Source: Nitrospirales bacterium (GTDB taxonomy: Bacteria > Nitrospirota > Nitrospiria > Nitrospirales > UBA8639). From it: a DNA stretch of 64,000 bases. The notes beneath the pieces were generated by a model. It ran no database searches and was not told the origin of the DNA. It saw only the letters and a program-made list of their open reading frames with translations. Position 1 is the stretch's first letter, and each line of letters begins with the position of its first letter. Positions 7,610-15,968 of the stretch are shown piece after piece. Both the position numbers and the translations under genes were made by a program. Location: the NCBI GenBank assembly GCA_021604105.1, contig BQIW01000010.1:1-64000 (forward strand). The letters are read 5' to 3'.

Positions 7610-9925
7610 ATGAGACATCTCATTGTTTGTTCAGAATATCCGCCAGCACACATTCCTCCCGGCGGAGTCGGGATGTATACCTACAACATATCGCGTCTTT
7701 TGGCCGAAGCCGGGGAAACGGTTCACGTCATTGGGCGACGGTGGGCTGGTGCACCTGACCCCCTCATCGAGTCTCATAACGGAAAGCTTATTGTGCACCG
7801 CGTGCCCATCGACGAGGTGATTCCTGGGACCCCTGAAGCCTTAGATCCTGACCGAGCGAGGAAAAAATTAGTTGGGCTTAGAGACAGCGATTTCTCTGAG
7901 CAGGTCTTTGCCTGGCAAGTGGCACTCTATGCTGAAAAGGTGGTACAGGACGAGTCCATTGATGTCATCGAATCACAGGAGGTCAATGCACCTTTCTATT
8001 TTTTTCAGTTGAGGCGTGCTCTTGGTTTTGGCCCTCAACGCCAGCCTCCCTGCTTTGTGCATCTTCACACCTCGAGTGAGCAGATGGTTCGCTACAACGA
8101 ATGGGACCCCGGTAATCCCTATTGGATTACGGCAAAACGACTCGAAGACTACTCCATTGCAGCTGCAGATGCTTTGCTATGTCCCAGCCAGTTTCTTGCA
8201 CAACAAACAGAAGTGGAGCTGGGTTTGGAAAAGGGGGCAGTCACCAGCATTCCGTTACCCATTGGCGACACTCCGCGACTGGAACGAAGTCACCATGTTT
8301 GGTCCTCTGGAACGATTTGCTATGTCGGTCGCCTGGAGCCGCGCAAAGGTGTCATCGAGTGGGTAGACGCAGCCATTTCAGTGGCTGATGACTTCAAAGA
8401 CGCCCATTTCGAATTCATTGGGGCAGACTTACCCTATACAGAGGACCAGTCCGTTCAACAGTTTATCAGCCAAAAAATTCCATCGCGCTTCAAAAAAAGA
8501 TTTCATTTTCGAGGATCTCAGTCTCGTGAAAGCCTTCTAAGTTATCTGAAGAAGTCCCGTATTGCTGTCGTTCCCTCCCGATGGGAAAACTTTCCTAACA
8601 CTTGCGTGGAAGCTATGTGCTCGGGATTGCCCGTCATCGCCTCCCCGAATGGCGGCATGGCGGAGATGATTGAAGATGATCAGACCGGCTGGATTGCCGC
8701 TCAATCAAGCAGTGAGGCCCTCGCTCAGGCACTACGGCGCGCCCTAAATACCCCACCGGCTCGGCTCGCGGACATGGGAGGACAGGCAGAGAAAAATATC
8801 CGCCAAATCTGTGACAATAACCAAACGGTACAGCGTCACCTAGAATTTAGACGATCAGTTTTCCAGAAGGGTGCACACCGATCATTGTTTCTTCCAATGA
8901 ATCTCCCCCACTCCGGCAAGCCTTTATTTGAAAGGGCCGCAATTCACCGGAAAAGTCATGCATCAGCCGATGGAATCGCCCTCATAGTTGATGCAACACG
9001 TGATATAAATGTCCTGCCATCTTGGATCGCTTCGATCGGGAAGCAACTGGAACAACCCGAGTTTCTCGTCTTTCTTGTCCCGCCCTCCCATGGAAACCAA
9101 ATTGATATTGAGAGGCACAAGCTCGCCAGAAATTTCTACGTCGTGACTGGTGAAGCCCCAGCCAGTTCGGCAATGAGGAACATCGGTATTCGAACGATTC
9201 TTAATACGGGGAAGAAGCCCATTGCATTTGGGTTTCTGGATATTTTAGACGAACTGCATCCTGAATTTCTGCGCACGTGTGCATCGGTTCTACGTCATTG
9301 CAGTGACCTTGGCATTGTGTCAACCTGGCGAGAGGATATTGAACAAAAGAATGGGTGGATCAGCAATCGAAGCCTGGTTGTTTATCCGTGCCCCACCTTT
9401 CCCCATCAGCTTATTGAAAATGAAGTGTCCTCCCCACTTGTGATTCGTACGGAGGCTTTGACTGAGGCAAACCTCATGCGAGGAGATATGGACTATGAAT
9501 TCGCAATCTGGAATCTCATCAATGTGACACTGGCTTCCAGTTGGAAAGCCGCAACCATTCCGGAGTTGCTTAGTAAGAGATCAATCCAAGCCCCTGGGGC
9601 ATTGCCTAGTCGAGAAATGATGTACCGCCAACTCCTAGCCAGCACACCAGAGGTAGTCGACGACCATGCCCAGCGTATTCTTCACCTCCTGCATGCCAGA
9701 GCGAGTCTAAACAAAGCTCTGTGGCGAAGGTATATGGGAATACCTATCTTTAGCCCCCAGGATATTCTTCGGGCACCTTTGTGGCAAAAACTGCGTATTG
9801 CGGGAAAGTTCATCCGGGACCCATGCCGGGGGTTCCAGTTCATGCTCTATCATGTGAATACCTACTTCAAAAGATTGTTTGCCAAAGTCCGATGGCCGTT
9901 GAGGGAACAACATCAGAAGGACTGA
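7610..9925 (+). CDS. Two-domain glycosyltransferase: GT4 followed by a GT-A-like domain
   Basis: A 771-residue cytoplasmic protein. Residues 1 to about 420 are a GT-B fold GT4 retaining glycosyltransferase: a Gly-rich N-terminal loop (PPGGVGMYTYNISRLL), the linker start CYVGRLEPRKGV, and the donor-binding WENFPNTCVEAMCSGLPVIA near 325-345 with the EX7E-like pair. Residues about 430-700 resemble a GT2 (GT-A) domain: SSAMRNIGIRT near 517 matches the family's ARNxG element and FGFLDILDEL near 540 sits where the DxD motif is expected, but the DxD itself is not intact. The second domain may bind sugar nucleotide weakly or be structural. It stands alone on the plus strand inside the polysaccharide region. 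The GT4 call is firm; the role of the second domain is inference. Confidence 0.87.
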   Translation: MRHLIVCSEYPPAHIPPGGVGMYTYNISRLLAEAGETVHVIGRRWAGAPDPLIESHNGKLIVHRVPIDEVIPGTPEALDPDRARKKLVGLRDSDFSEQVFAWQVALYAEKVVQDESIDVIESQEVNAPFYFFQLRRALGFGPQRQPPCFVHLHTSSEQMVRYNEWDPGNPYWITAKRLEDYSIAAADALLCPSQFLAQQTEVELGLEKGAVTSIPLPIGDTPRLERSHHVWSSGTICYVGRLEPRKGVIEWVDAAISVADDFKDAHFEFIGADLPYTEDQSVQQFISQKIPSRFKKRFHFRGSQSRESLLSYLKKSRIAVVPSRWENFPNTCVEAMCSGLPVIASPNGGMAEMIEDDQTGWIAAQSSSEALAQALRRALNTPPARLADMGGQAEKNIRQICDNNQTVQRHLEFRRSVFQKGAHRSLFLPMNLPHSGKPLFERAAIHRKSHASADGIALIVDATRDINVLPSWIASIGKQLEQPEFLVFLVPPSHGNQIDIERHKLARNFYVVTGEAPASSAMRNIGIRTILNTGKKPIAFGFLDILDELHPEFLRTCASVLRHCSDLGIVSTWREDIEQKNGWISNRSLVVYPCPTFPHQLIENEVSSPLVIRTEALTEANLMRGDMDYEFAIWNLINVTLASSWKAATIPELLSKRSIQAPGALPSREMMYRQLLASTPEVVDDHAQRILHLLHARASLNKALWRRYMGIPIFSPQDILRAPLWQKLRIAGKFIRDPCRGFQFMLYHVNTYFKRLFAKVRWPLREQHQKD

Positions 9926-10195
9926 CCGGAGAGGCGAAGGAGAAAGTTCTGAGGTCGGATCAGGTTGTTAAAAAACCCGATAAAGCATTTTGAACTATAA
10001 CAATAAATTCTCTGTAGTTAATGGAAGAACCTCTCATTTGCCCTTATCATCCCCATGAGTCAAGAGAAATCGAAGTCAAAGTGACCTTTAATTTGCGGAT
10101 GACGAGGCTTGGGAAATTGTCTCAGAATGATTAAAGCGCCGTCAGCGAAGTTGGGACAAAGGAGGAGATGGTCCTTCGAATGACTCCAGTTCCCG

Positions 10196-11209
10196 TCATT
10201 CTTTTTTTCCTGAAGCTTGGGGGAGCGTTGGCTGCTGAGCCGCCGAAAAAGCCTGCAAACCACGCCAACCATTCCACCACAAACGTAAAAGTATTCCAGA
10301 AGGCAAAGGATCCTGTCCAAGTACTCTTCGCCCCAGACGCACACCTGGCTTCATCAATCTCCACAACAGGAACATGAGAGCCCAAAATTTTTCAGGCCCA
10401 TGTTCCATTGCGACCACTTTGGTCAGCCAGGCAATCAATACCCTATTGTATTCAAGGATTTGATAGACGGCGGCCGCAAGTTCTCGCCTATGCTCATGAG
10501 CCGCTTGCACTCCAGGTTCGTAAACCACCTCAGCCCCAGCCTTTAGTGTTCGCCAGATAATATCAAGGTCTTCAGAGCCGGGAATTGCGGCTCCCATTCC
10601 AAGCATCTCGTCAAATCCTCCAATTTCAATTATTTTTTCCCTTCTCACCGCAAGGCTACAGCCCGTTCCTACGCTGATGGACCAGGCAATGAGCGGTGCA
10701 GGCAAGCCAGATAATCGCTTCTGAATATCTCTGGGGAGCCGAATGCGGGAATTGCCCCTCTCAAATCCTCCGTTGGCTTCAAACAAGAGTTGCCCGGCGG
10801 TTTCCAGGGACAGAGCCCTTACCTTTCCTGTACAAACCGCGATGGTGGGATTTTCATCAAATACGGCTTGGATCGCTACAACCCAATCGGGGTCGGCTAC
10901 TGCATCATCATCAATAAATGCAATGATTTTATAGCGGGACTCTCTTAATGAGCGGTTTCGTGCGCGGCTCAACCCTGGTGTAAGTTCTTGGACATACCGG
11001 ACGGTGGGAAATTCGTTTTCGACCATCCTTTTGGTGATATCATCCTTTGGAGCATTATCTACTACCATGACCTCCGAAGGGGCTAATGTTTGTTCCATAA
11101 GTGAGGTAAGCGCCCTTTGGAGTTGGGCCGGACGATTTCTCGTGCAGATCACCGCGCAAACATCCGTTGCTCTGCAAGGGGATTTGTTCCCTACTTGATT
11201 GCTCCTCAT
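10196..11209 (-). CDS. Family 2 glycosyltransferase
   Basis: A 337-residue inverting GT-A glycosyltransferase. Motifs in order are VCAVICTRNRPAQLQRAL at the N-terminus, VVDNAPKDD near 49-57, GLSRARNRSL near 79-88, the metal-binding FIDDDAVADPDW near 99-109, and a later GSEDLD acceptor-loop motif. The last about 60 residues are hydrophobic and basic and may associate with the membrane. It is the downstream-most of three minus-strand glycosyltransferase genes, separated by about 240 bases from the next. It probably adds one sugar to a surface glycan; donor and acceptor are unknown. No strong ribosome site is seen before the ATG. Confidence 0.9.
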   Translation of the reverse strand: MRSNQVGNKSPCRATDVCAVICTRNRPAQLQRALTSLMEQTLAPSEVMVVDNAPKDDITKRMVENEFPTVRYVQELTPGLSRARNRSLRESRYKIIAFIDDDAVADPDWVVAIQAVFDENPTIAVCTGKVRALSLETAGQLLFEANGGFERGNSRIRLPRDIQKRLSGLPAPLIAWSISVGTGCSLAVRREKIIEIGGFDEMLGMGAAIPGSEDLDIIWRTLKAGAEVVYEPGVQAAHEHRRELAAAVYQILEYNRVLIAWLTKVVAMEHGPEKFWALMFLLWRLMKPGVRLGRRVLGQDPLPSGILLRLWWNGWRGLQAFSAAQQPTLPQASGKKE

Positions 11210-11452
11210 AAGATCACTGAAATCTGCTTAATGATAATTTGCTGATACAAAAACCATCATTTCCTTGTTCTATAACTAAGGGCCTCAATAAATTCTTTGT
11301 TGTTATGGTATGCGGGTCTTCCAGGAGACATATAAGAGAGTCTAGGAATTGAGCCCAACTGGTATGAAATCTTATCGTACGCATTTTTAGCGAACACCTT
11401 TGTCAATCACTTATGATGACGAACGAAGAAGTTGGGTTTGTCGGAATAGGGT

Positions 11453-12379
11453 TCATGTTTTTTCCCTTTTCTTCCTGAGTGTTCGTATTCCACCAATGAC
11501 CATTCCACCGGCATATGCAAGCCTGCCCAAAAAAAGAAATGGGGTTAAAAACAAAGGCTCCATTTTCCCAGCCCTGACCCAACAATGAACAGTAAGCAAT
11601 GTGTGTACAATCGCAAAGGGCAGGGAAGCAATCATAAGAATTGGTGGTCTACGGAAGAGCCAAGGAAACCGGGAAACTGGAGCATTTGCTTTCACCACGA
11701 GGCAATTATACCCCCATCGATAGTTGTGATGGAGAAACCCAACGAGATTACCTCGGTCGACATGCCATACCACCGCTTGGGGTTCAAACCAAATTCGACC
11801 TCCTTGTTGCAGAAGTCTTCCCTGCCACTCCGTATCTTCGTGAACCCCTGCGCGTGGAAGATCCTCACAAAAAGGGCCAACTCGATTTAGCGTCGAGCGG
11901 GTAACACTCATGTTGGCACCAGGGTGGTTGGGAACCCAGCCTCGGGGTTGGCTCGGATGCACATTGTACCAGGAACAATAATGGTCGCATCGAGCCCAAA
12001 ATGGGGCCCCCGCTAGACTAGCAATGGATCCTCCTACCATTAACATCTCGCCCAATCGCTCATGAACACTGATGTGAGCCTTCAACCAATTCGGGGAAAC
12101 CCTGCAGTCTGCATCTGTGAAGAATAGGAGAGAGCCCGTGGATCTTTGTACTCCAATATTTCGGGCTGACGCCGGTCCTCTGCCATTACCATCAATGACT
12201 GTGACAGGATAGGGAGTTGCAATGTCGGCGAGGGTTTTCTCTCCTGCATCGTTTACTACAATCACCTCAACCTTTCCAGATTGCACGAGAGGCACGAGGG
12301 AATCCAAGGTCCCTATCAAGGTCTTGGACGCATCACGTGCCGGAATGATTACTGAAATTGAGATAGTAGAGGGGATCAT
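11453..12379 (-). CDS. Family 2 glycosyltransferase with C-terminal membrane segments
   Basis: A 308-residue GT2 enzyme. The N-terminus ISVIIPARDASKTL begins the GT-A fold, VVNDAGEKT near 41-49 follows, GPASARNIGVQRS near 68-80 is the ARN element, and FFTDADCRV near 86-94 carries the DxD. The HEDTEW motif is the usual acceptor-side ED. The C-terminus has two hydrophobic segments, so it is likely membrane-attached. Its ATG overlaps the stop of the upstream GT4 gene (ATGA at 12376-12379), which makes a coupled pair. It likely acts on a lipid-linked surface glycan. Confidence 0.91.
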   Translation of the reverse strand: MIPSTISISVIIPARDASKTLIGTLDSLVPLVQSGKVEVIVVNDAGEKTLADIATPYPVTVIDGNGRGPASARNIGVQRSTGSLLFFTDADCRVSPNWLKAHISVHERLGEMLMVGGSIASLAGAPFWARCDHYCSWYNVHPSQPRGWVPNHPGANMSVTRSTLNRVGPFCEDLPRAGVHEDTEWQGRLLQQGGRIWFEPQAVVWHVDRGNLVGFLHHNYRWGYNCLVVKANAPVSRFPWLFRRPPILMIASLPFAIVHTLLTVHCWVRAGKMEPLFLTPFLFLGRLAYAGGMVIGGIRTLRKKREKT

Positions 12380-13635
12380 AGGGTGGAGGAGTTTGAAAAA
12401 GGAGAGTGCCCACTACTCGCTTTTCTTCCGCCTGTCTTCCTAGGACCGCGGTTATACAATTCGTAAATAAGTTTCATGAACGCATTCCATCCATTATGTT
12501 CTTTGGCAAAGGCTTTTGCTTTTTTGCCAAGGCTCTCTGCGTATTCTCGATCTTTAAGAAGTCGAACAATCCCTTCTTTTAATTCGCTTACTGAAGGACC
12601 TACCAACAGAGCTCGGTCACAGGCCAATACCGCTCGGTTAGTTGGAGAATCGATAGCGACAATAGGTCTTCCAGAAGCCAAATAATCAAAAATTTTGAGC
12701 GGCAAGTTTTCTGCGCTCATACGGGGTGAGACCACCACATCTGCCATGGACAAAAAGAGTGACATCATGGTCCTGGGTTGCCGGGAGATAAATTTCAACG
12801 CGCCTTGTTCATGAAGGATTTTGGCTTTTTGGGACAATGAGACCCCTTCGGATTCCGTACCCCCCACGAAAACAAATTGGATGTTGGGAAAGCAGGTATT
12901 TATTTCAAAAGCTGCCTCAATAAGTAGAGGTAAGTCCTGGTAAGGCGCAAAATTACCTGTATACAGCACTATAGGGGATCCGGAGGCAATGTTGTATTTT
13001 TCAGCAAGTTTCTTCACTTCTTCCGTTGAAACTTTTGTGGAAAGACTGGGGAATCTCCATTCCATAACTGGAACCGATGAATCGATATTTCGAACATGTG
13101 CTCCCAATCCAGCACTGCACACAACACTATCTACACGGTGGATAACCCACCGCTCACAAAATTGAAGCCAACGTTGAATAAAAGGAATCCGGAACAGGAA
13201 ATGGCCACTCAGTTGTTCGGGAAGACTAGATTGCATATCATAAATCAGAGGAATTCTGTACAATCTTCCAGCTAATATAGCTACGAATACTGCCTCCTCC
13301 ACTGCATGTATGTAATCATAGGATTTCTGGGCCAACCGCCACAGTACACTGATGGTTAATACGATATCCAACAAAACTTTTTTGTACGAAAATCCTATAG
13401 GGACCTGCTTTATATGGAATAAATTGGGAATTCGAAAAATTCGAAGCCTTGGGCACTCAATGGGCTCCCCCGAGGGATATGTCACAAGATCCACTTGTGC
13501 CCCATCTCGGATAAGGCCCTCAATTAGATACCTTACAGAGATAGGAGTCCCTCGATCCTCATAGAAGGGCTCCGGTGCGATAACCAGGACATGAGTCGAG
13601 GTAGATGTGGACGTTTTATGGGATCGTAAATTCAT
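12376..13635 (-). CDS. Family 4 glycosyltransferase
   Basis: A 419-residue GT-B glycosyltransferase. It opens with HVLVIAPEPFYEDRGTPIS, typical of the GT4 N-terminal Rossmann domain, has IVLYTGNFAPYQDLPLLIEA as the start of the donor-binding domain, and SMADVVVSPRMSAENLPLKI with KIFDYLASGRPIVA as the nucleotide-sugar site. The C-terminal tail is basic and low-complexity. An AAGGAAA lies about 11 bases before the ATG. It is the first gene of the minus-strand pair with the GT2 at 11453. The substrate is not predictable. Confidence 0.91.
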   Translation of the reverse strand: MNLRSHKTSTSTSTHVLVIAPEPFYEDRGTPISVRYLIEGLIRDGAQVDLVTYPSGEPIECPRLRIFRIPNLFHIKQVPIGFSYKKVLLDIVLTISVLWRLAQKSYDYIHAVEEAVFVAILAGRLYRIPLIYDMQSSLPEQLSGHFLFRIPFIQRWLQFCERWVIHRVDSVVCSAGLGAHVRNIDSSVPVMEWRFPSLSTKVSTEEVKKLAEKYNIASGSPIVLYTGNFAPYQDLPLLIEAAFEINTCFPNIQFVFVGGTESEGVSLSQKAKILHEQGALKFISRQPRTMMSLFLSMADVVVSPRMSAENLPLKIFDYLASGRPIVAIDSPTNRAVLACDRALLVGPSVSELKEGIVRLLKDREYAESLGKKAKAFAKEHNGWNAFMKLIYELYNRGPRKTGGRKASSGHSPFSNSSTL

Positions 13636-13899
13636 GAATAGTGTTTTCCTTTAAAATGCCTTCAACTCTATCCTTTCGATTTGTTGAGAAAGAACCCATT
13701 AAGTGATCAAGGGTGACTCCGTATGCTCCACACTTTTAATCAGTGGCCGGGATGGTCAAAAGATTTCCCACGGCACCGTTAAGGTGAGGAAACATAATCC
13801 ATGATCTGCAAGGGGAATCGTTGTACCACCACTCCTGGAATGGGGTAGGACTGCCTGTCTTCCCGTATAGTCAAAAAACTCATTCAGCCTTGGCGAACC

Positions 13900-14570
13900 C
13901 AAACGGCTTGAAGAACTAACCCTCACAATCTGAAAAAAGAACGAGCCTGGCTGAAACCCGTTAGCCCATCTTGCTATTGTTTTCGGTCCAGCTGAAGCGA
14001 GAGTTAACTCGCATCAAGCAATAACGGGATTATTTAAATGACCTGGAGGTGTTCTTTGCCAAGGTCGCAATGCGAGATATGCCATGATTCAACGCTATTT
14101 CGACCGTTTTTCGATACGGATGTTGGGTCGGCTCTTATTGGTTTTGCTAAGTGACTACTAGATGAGACAACGGGGTGGGCTCAGGCAACGGCCTAGGGAG
14201 TATGTAGAACTGGTGTAGGAGATCAATGCCATCTATACAGAACAAGACAGAACTTCACAGAACATGACGGAATCTGTGTTAGCCCGGAATTCCGACAGGA
14301 ATTGCGGACACGGGGACAGTACCGTTGCCAGCATCGAATAACCCTGCTGATGAAACGGGAGAGACATGAAGGGAGAGATAGTGGCGAAGTCTAAAATGTG
14401 GTGACCATCCTCAGGTTGTGACGAATTATTTGGGTCGAAACTTTAGAGCTGAGACCCCTAGTACCACATGGATGACAGACTTTACCTGTACCGCATGACT
14501 GAAGGCTGGTGAATCTGGCTGTGGACTCGATTGGCTGAGTCAGGCAAATTTACCTCGGACGAGAGCTTGT
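13900..14570 (+). pseudogene. Decayed IS3-family transposase (OrfA tail and OrfB remnant)
   Basis: No frame is open, but stepping between frames on the plus strand recovers an IS3-family transposase. About 13930-13990 reads LKKERAWLK, like the end of OrfA. From about 14070 one frame gives ARYAMIQRYFDRFSIR, then SDY*MRQRGGLRQRPREYVE (the SGYYAW region with a stop). Near 14255 comes GICVSPEFRQELRTRGQYRC followed by RITLLMKRE. Near 14410-14490 comes HPQVVTNYLGRNF and STTWMTDFT, the catalytic D of the DDE triad in the W-x-x-D-x-T context, and then EGW. Several stops and shifts prove decay. The remaining DDE part is absent. Terminal inverted repeats were not found. Confidence 0.8.
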
Positions 14571-14850
14571 CATGCAACCGGTCCTTATGGAGGTATGACA
14601 GGATAAAAAATGGGGGCTATGGAGGGGGCCAACCTACGACCCGCTGATTAAAAATCAGCTACTCAATTTACCGAATTCCTCATTCAAATTCTTCGGCTAA
14701 AGTACCGGACATTTTTTACTTTTCAAATTCGCGGTTTTGGCCATTCTACCTCTGATTTTTCTGGGCTACGAAAGCGGGAAAAACATACGAGGCGGCTGAA
14801 AAGTCTTGGATGTTTAGATGAAGTATACCTGGTGAGGTGTCTGATGAGAC
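14571..14850. other. Intergenic stretch after the IS3 remnant
   Basis: About 280 bases with no gene. It may include further eroded IS sequence. CTGATTAAAAATCAG near 14643-14657 is a short palindrome that could end transcription. Nothing else stands out. Confidence 0.3.
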
Positions 14851-15741
14851 TCACTCACACGAGGGGGCCGGCTCCAAGCCACGGCGATGCCGTTCGAAGA
14901 CCGCTGTTGAAGCCTGAACCACTTCGGGGGATTCGTCTAAAACCTCGGTGAGTAGCAACTCCACATCTTGGGGCGTGAGGCCATTGGAAGGGGCAATGAA
15001 ACGTTTCCGGGCGATCTGCCGTTCCTCCGGATCATCGGGTTCGTAGTAACCCAATAATTCCCCGGAGTTCACCGCATCCGTTAACCGTTGGGTCCATTGC
15101 TCGATGAGTGCCGGTGTCCAGCTTTTTGTGGTCAGGTGATCCTGGAAGAGTTCCAATTTGGTCCATAGCACCCAGCCGACAAAGACCGCCCAGGTTTCAT
15201 TCATGACTTCCCAGGTATCCTGATCCGAGAGAAATCGGAGTTCGGTGGCGCCTTTGAGCTGGCGAATAGGGTTGATCCGGACAAACCGGTAATGACAGGC
15301 CATCTGGTTGTTGGCGGCCTTCAATACCTGCTGGTCCTCCGCAGTCAACGCTTGTCCATGGTCGGTAGCGTAGAGGTAGTCCAAATAGGCATGCAGGAGT
15401 TCATGATAGAGCAGGGCAACATCATGGTGGGTCATCCGTGCCAGATCGGCCAATGCGCCGCCGGCTTCATTAAAGGACAGCCGCAGGTTGAGAATCATGG
15501 TGTGATCGTGTGGATGGTATTCTGCGGCGTACGTGCGGAGGTCTTCAAATTTTACTGTGACAAAGTTGGGATCGATGTGTTTGAGGAACCCCGTTGGCAA
15601 CCCCAGGGTGTCGGCTTGCTGCAGGAGGGCAGGCCAGGGATGACGAGGGTTTGGACGACTTGAGGGTGTGTCCTCAGCGGCCCAGGCGTGGATTGGCATG
15701 TTCACACTTATCAGGCTGACCAGAATGGCCAGGCCCAACAT
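14851..15741 (-). CDS. Secreted HExxH putative zinc metallopeptidase-like protein
   Basis: About 296 residues when started at the ATG at 15741 (a GTG at 15759 is an alternative). That start gives the classical signal peptide MLGLAILVSLISVNMPIHAW ending in AWAA. The longer frame reaching 15957 would run through a palindromic repeat (R3), so its extra N-terminus is not believable. The mature protein has LLYHELLHAYLDY, a HExxH zinc motif, and about 75 residues later NETWAVFVGW whose Glu could be a third ligand. I do not recognise a named family. It likely acts in the periplasm or outside. It lies just downstream of the UvrD-like helicase on the same strand, but a shared role is unlikely. Confidence 0.72.
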   Translation of the reverse strand: MLGLAILVSLISVNMPIHAWAAEDTPSSRPNPRHPWPALLQQADTLGLPTGFLKHIDPNFVTVKFEDLRTYAAEYHPHDHTMILNLRLSFNEAGGALADLARMTHHDVALLYHELLHAYLDYLYATDHGQALTAEDQQVLKAANNQMACHYRFVRINPIRQLKGATELRFLSDQDTWEVMNETWAVFVGWVLWTKLELFQDHLTTKSWTPALIEQWTQRLTDAVNSGELLGYYEPDDPEERQIARKRFIAPSNGLTPQDVELLLTEVLDESPEVVQASTAVFERHRRGLEPAPSCE

Positions 15742-15761
15742 CTGACCGAAATATGTCACTA

Positions 15762-15886
15762 GCAGAGTGTTGAAAAAGTTCGCCAACTTCGTTCTCGGCC
15801 TTTTGTCGTGCTCACGTACTCCCCCGTACGCTCCGCCCGTCAAAATGCCTGCGGCTTTGATGGACGAGCCTATTTGAGCACTCTGC
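15762..15886 (-). repeat. Palindromic repeat family, diverged copy in a gene's 5' region (R3)
   Basis: A 125-bp diverged copy with inverted ends GCAGAGTGTTGAAAAA and GCAGAGTGCTCAAATA. The core keeps GTGCTCACGTACT and CGTACGCTCCG in the order seen in R4-R6. It ends 2 bases upstream of the alternative GTG of the HExxH protein gene, so it replaces or precedes the native leader. Confidence 0.8.
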
Positions 15887-15968
15887 CACCGCTGATAAGA
15901 TAATGTGGTGTACTGAATACAGTTGAGCATTTTAGAGTTCTTTAGGCTTTTCGACATACTCCTAACAA

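Noticed and set aside
15742-15957. N-terminal extension of the HExxH protein
   Set aside because: The sequence is largely repeat R3, and a clean signal peptide begins after it.
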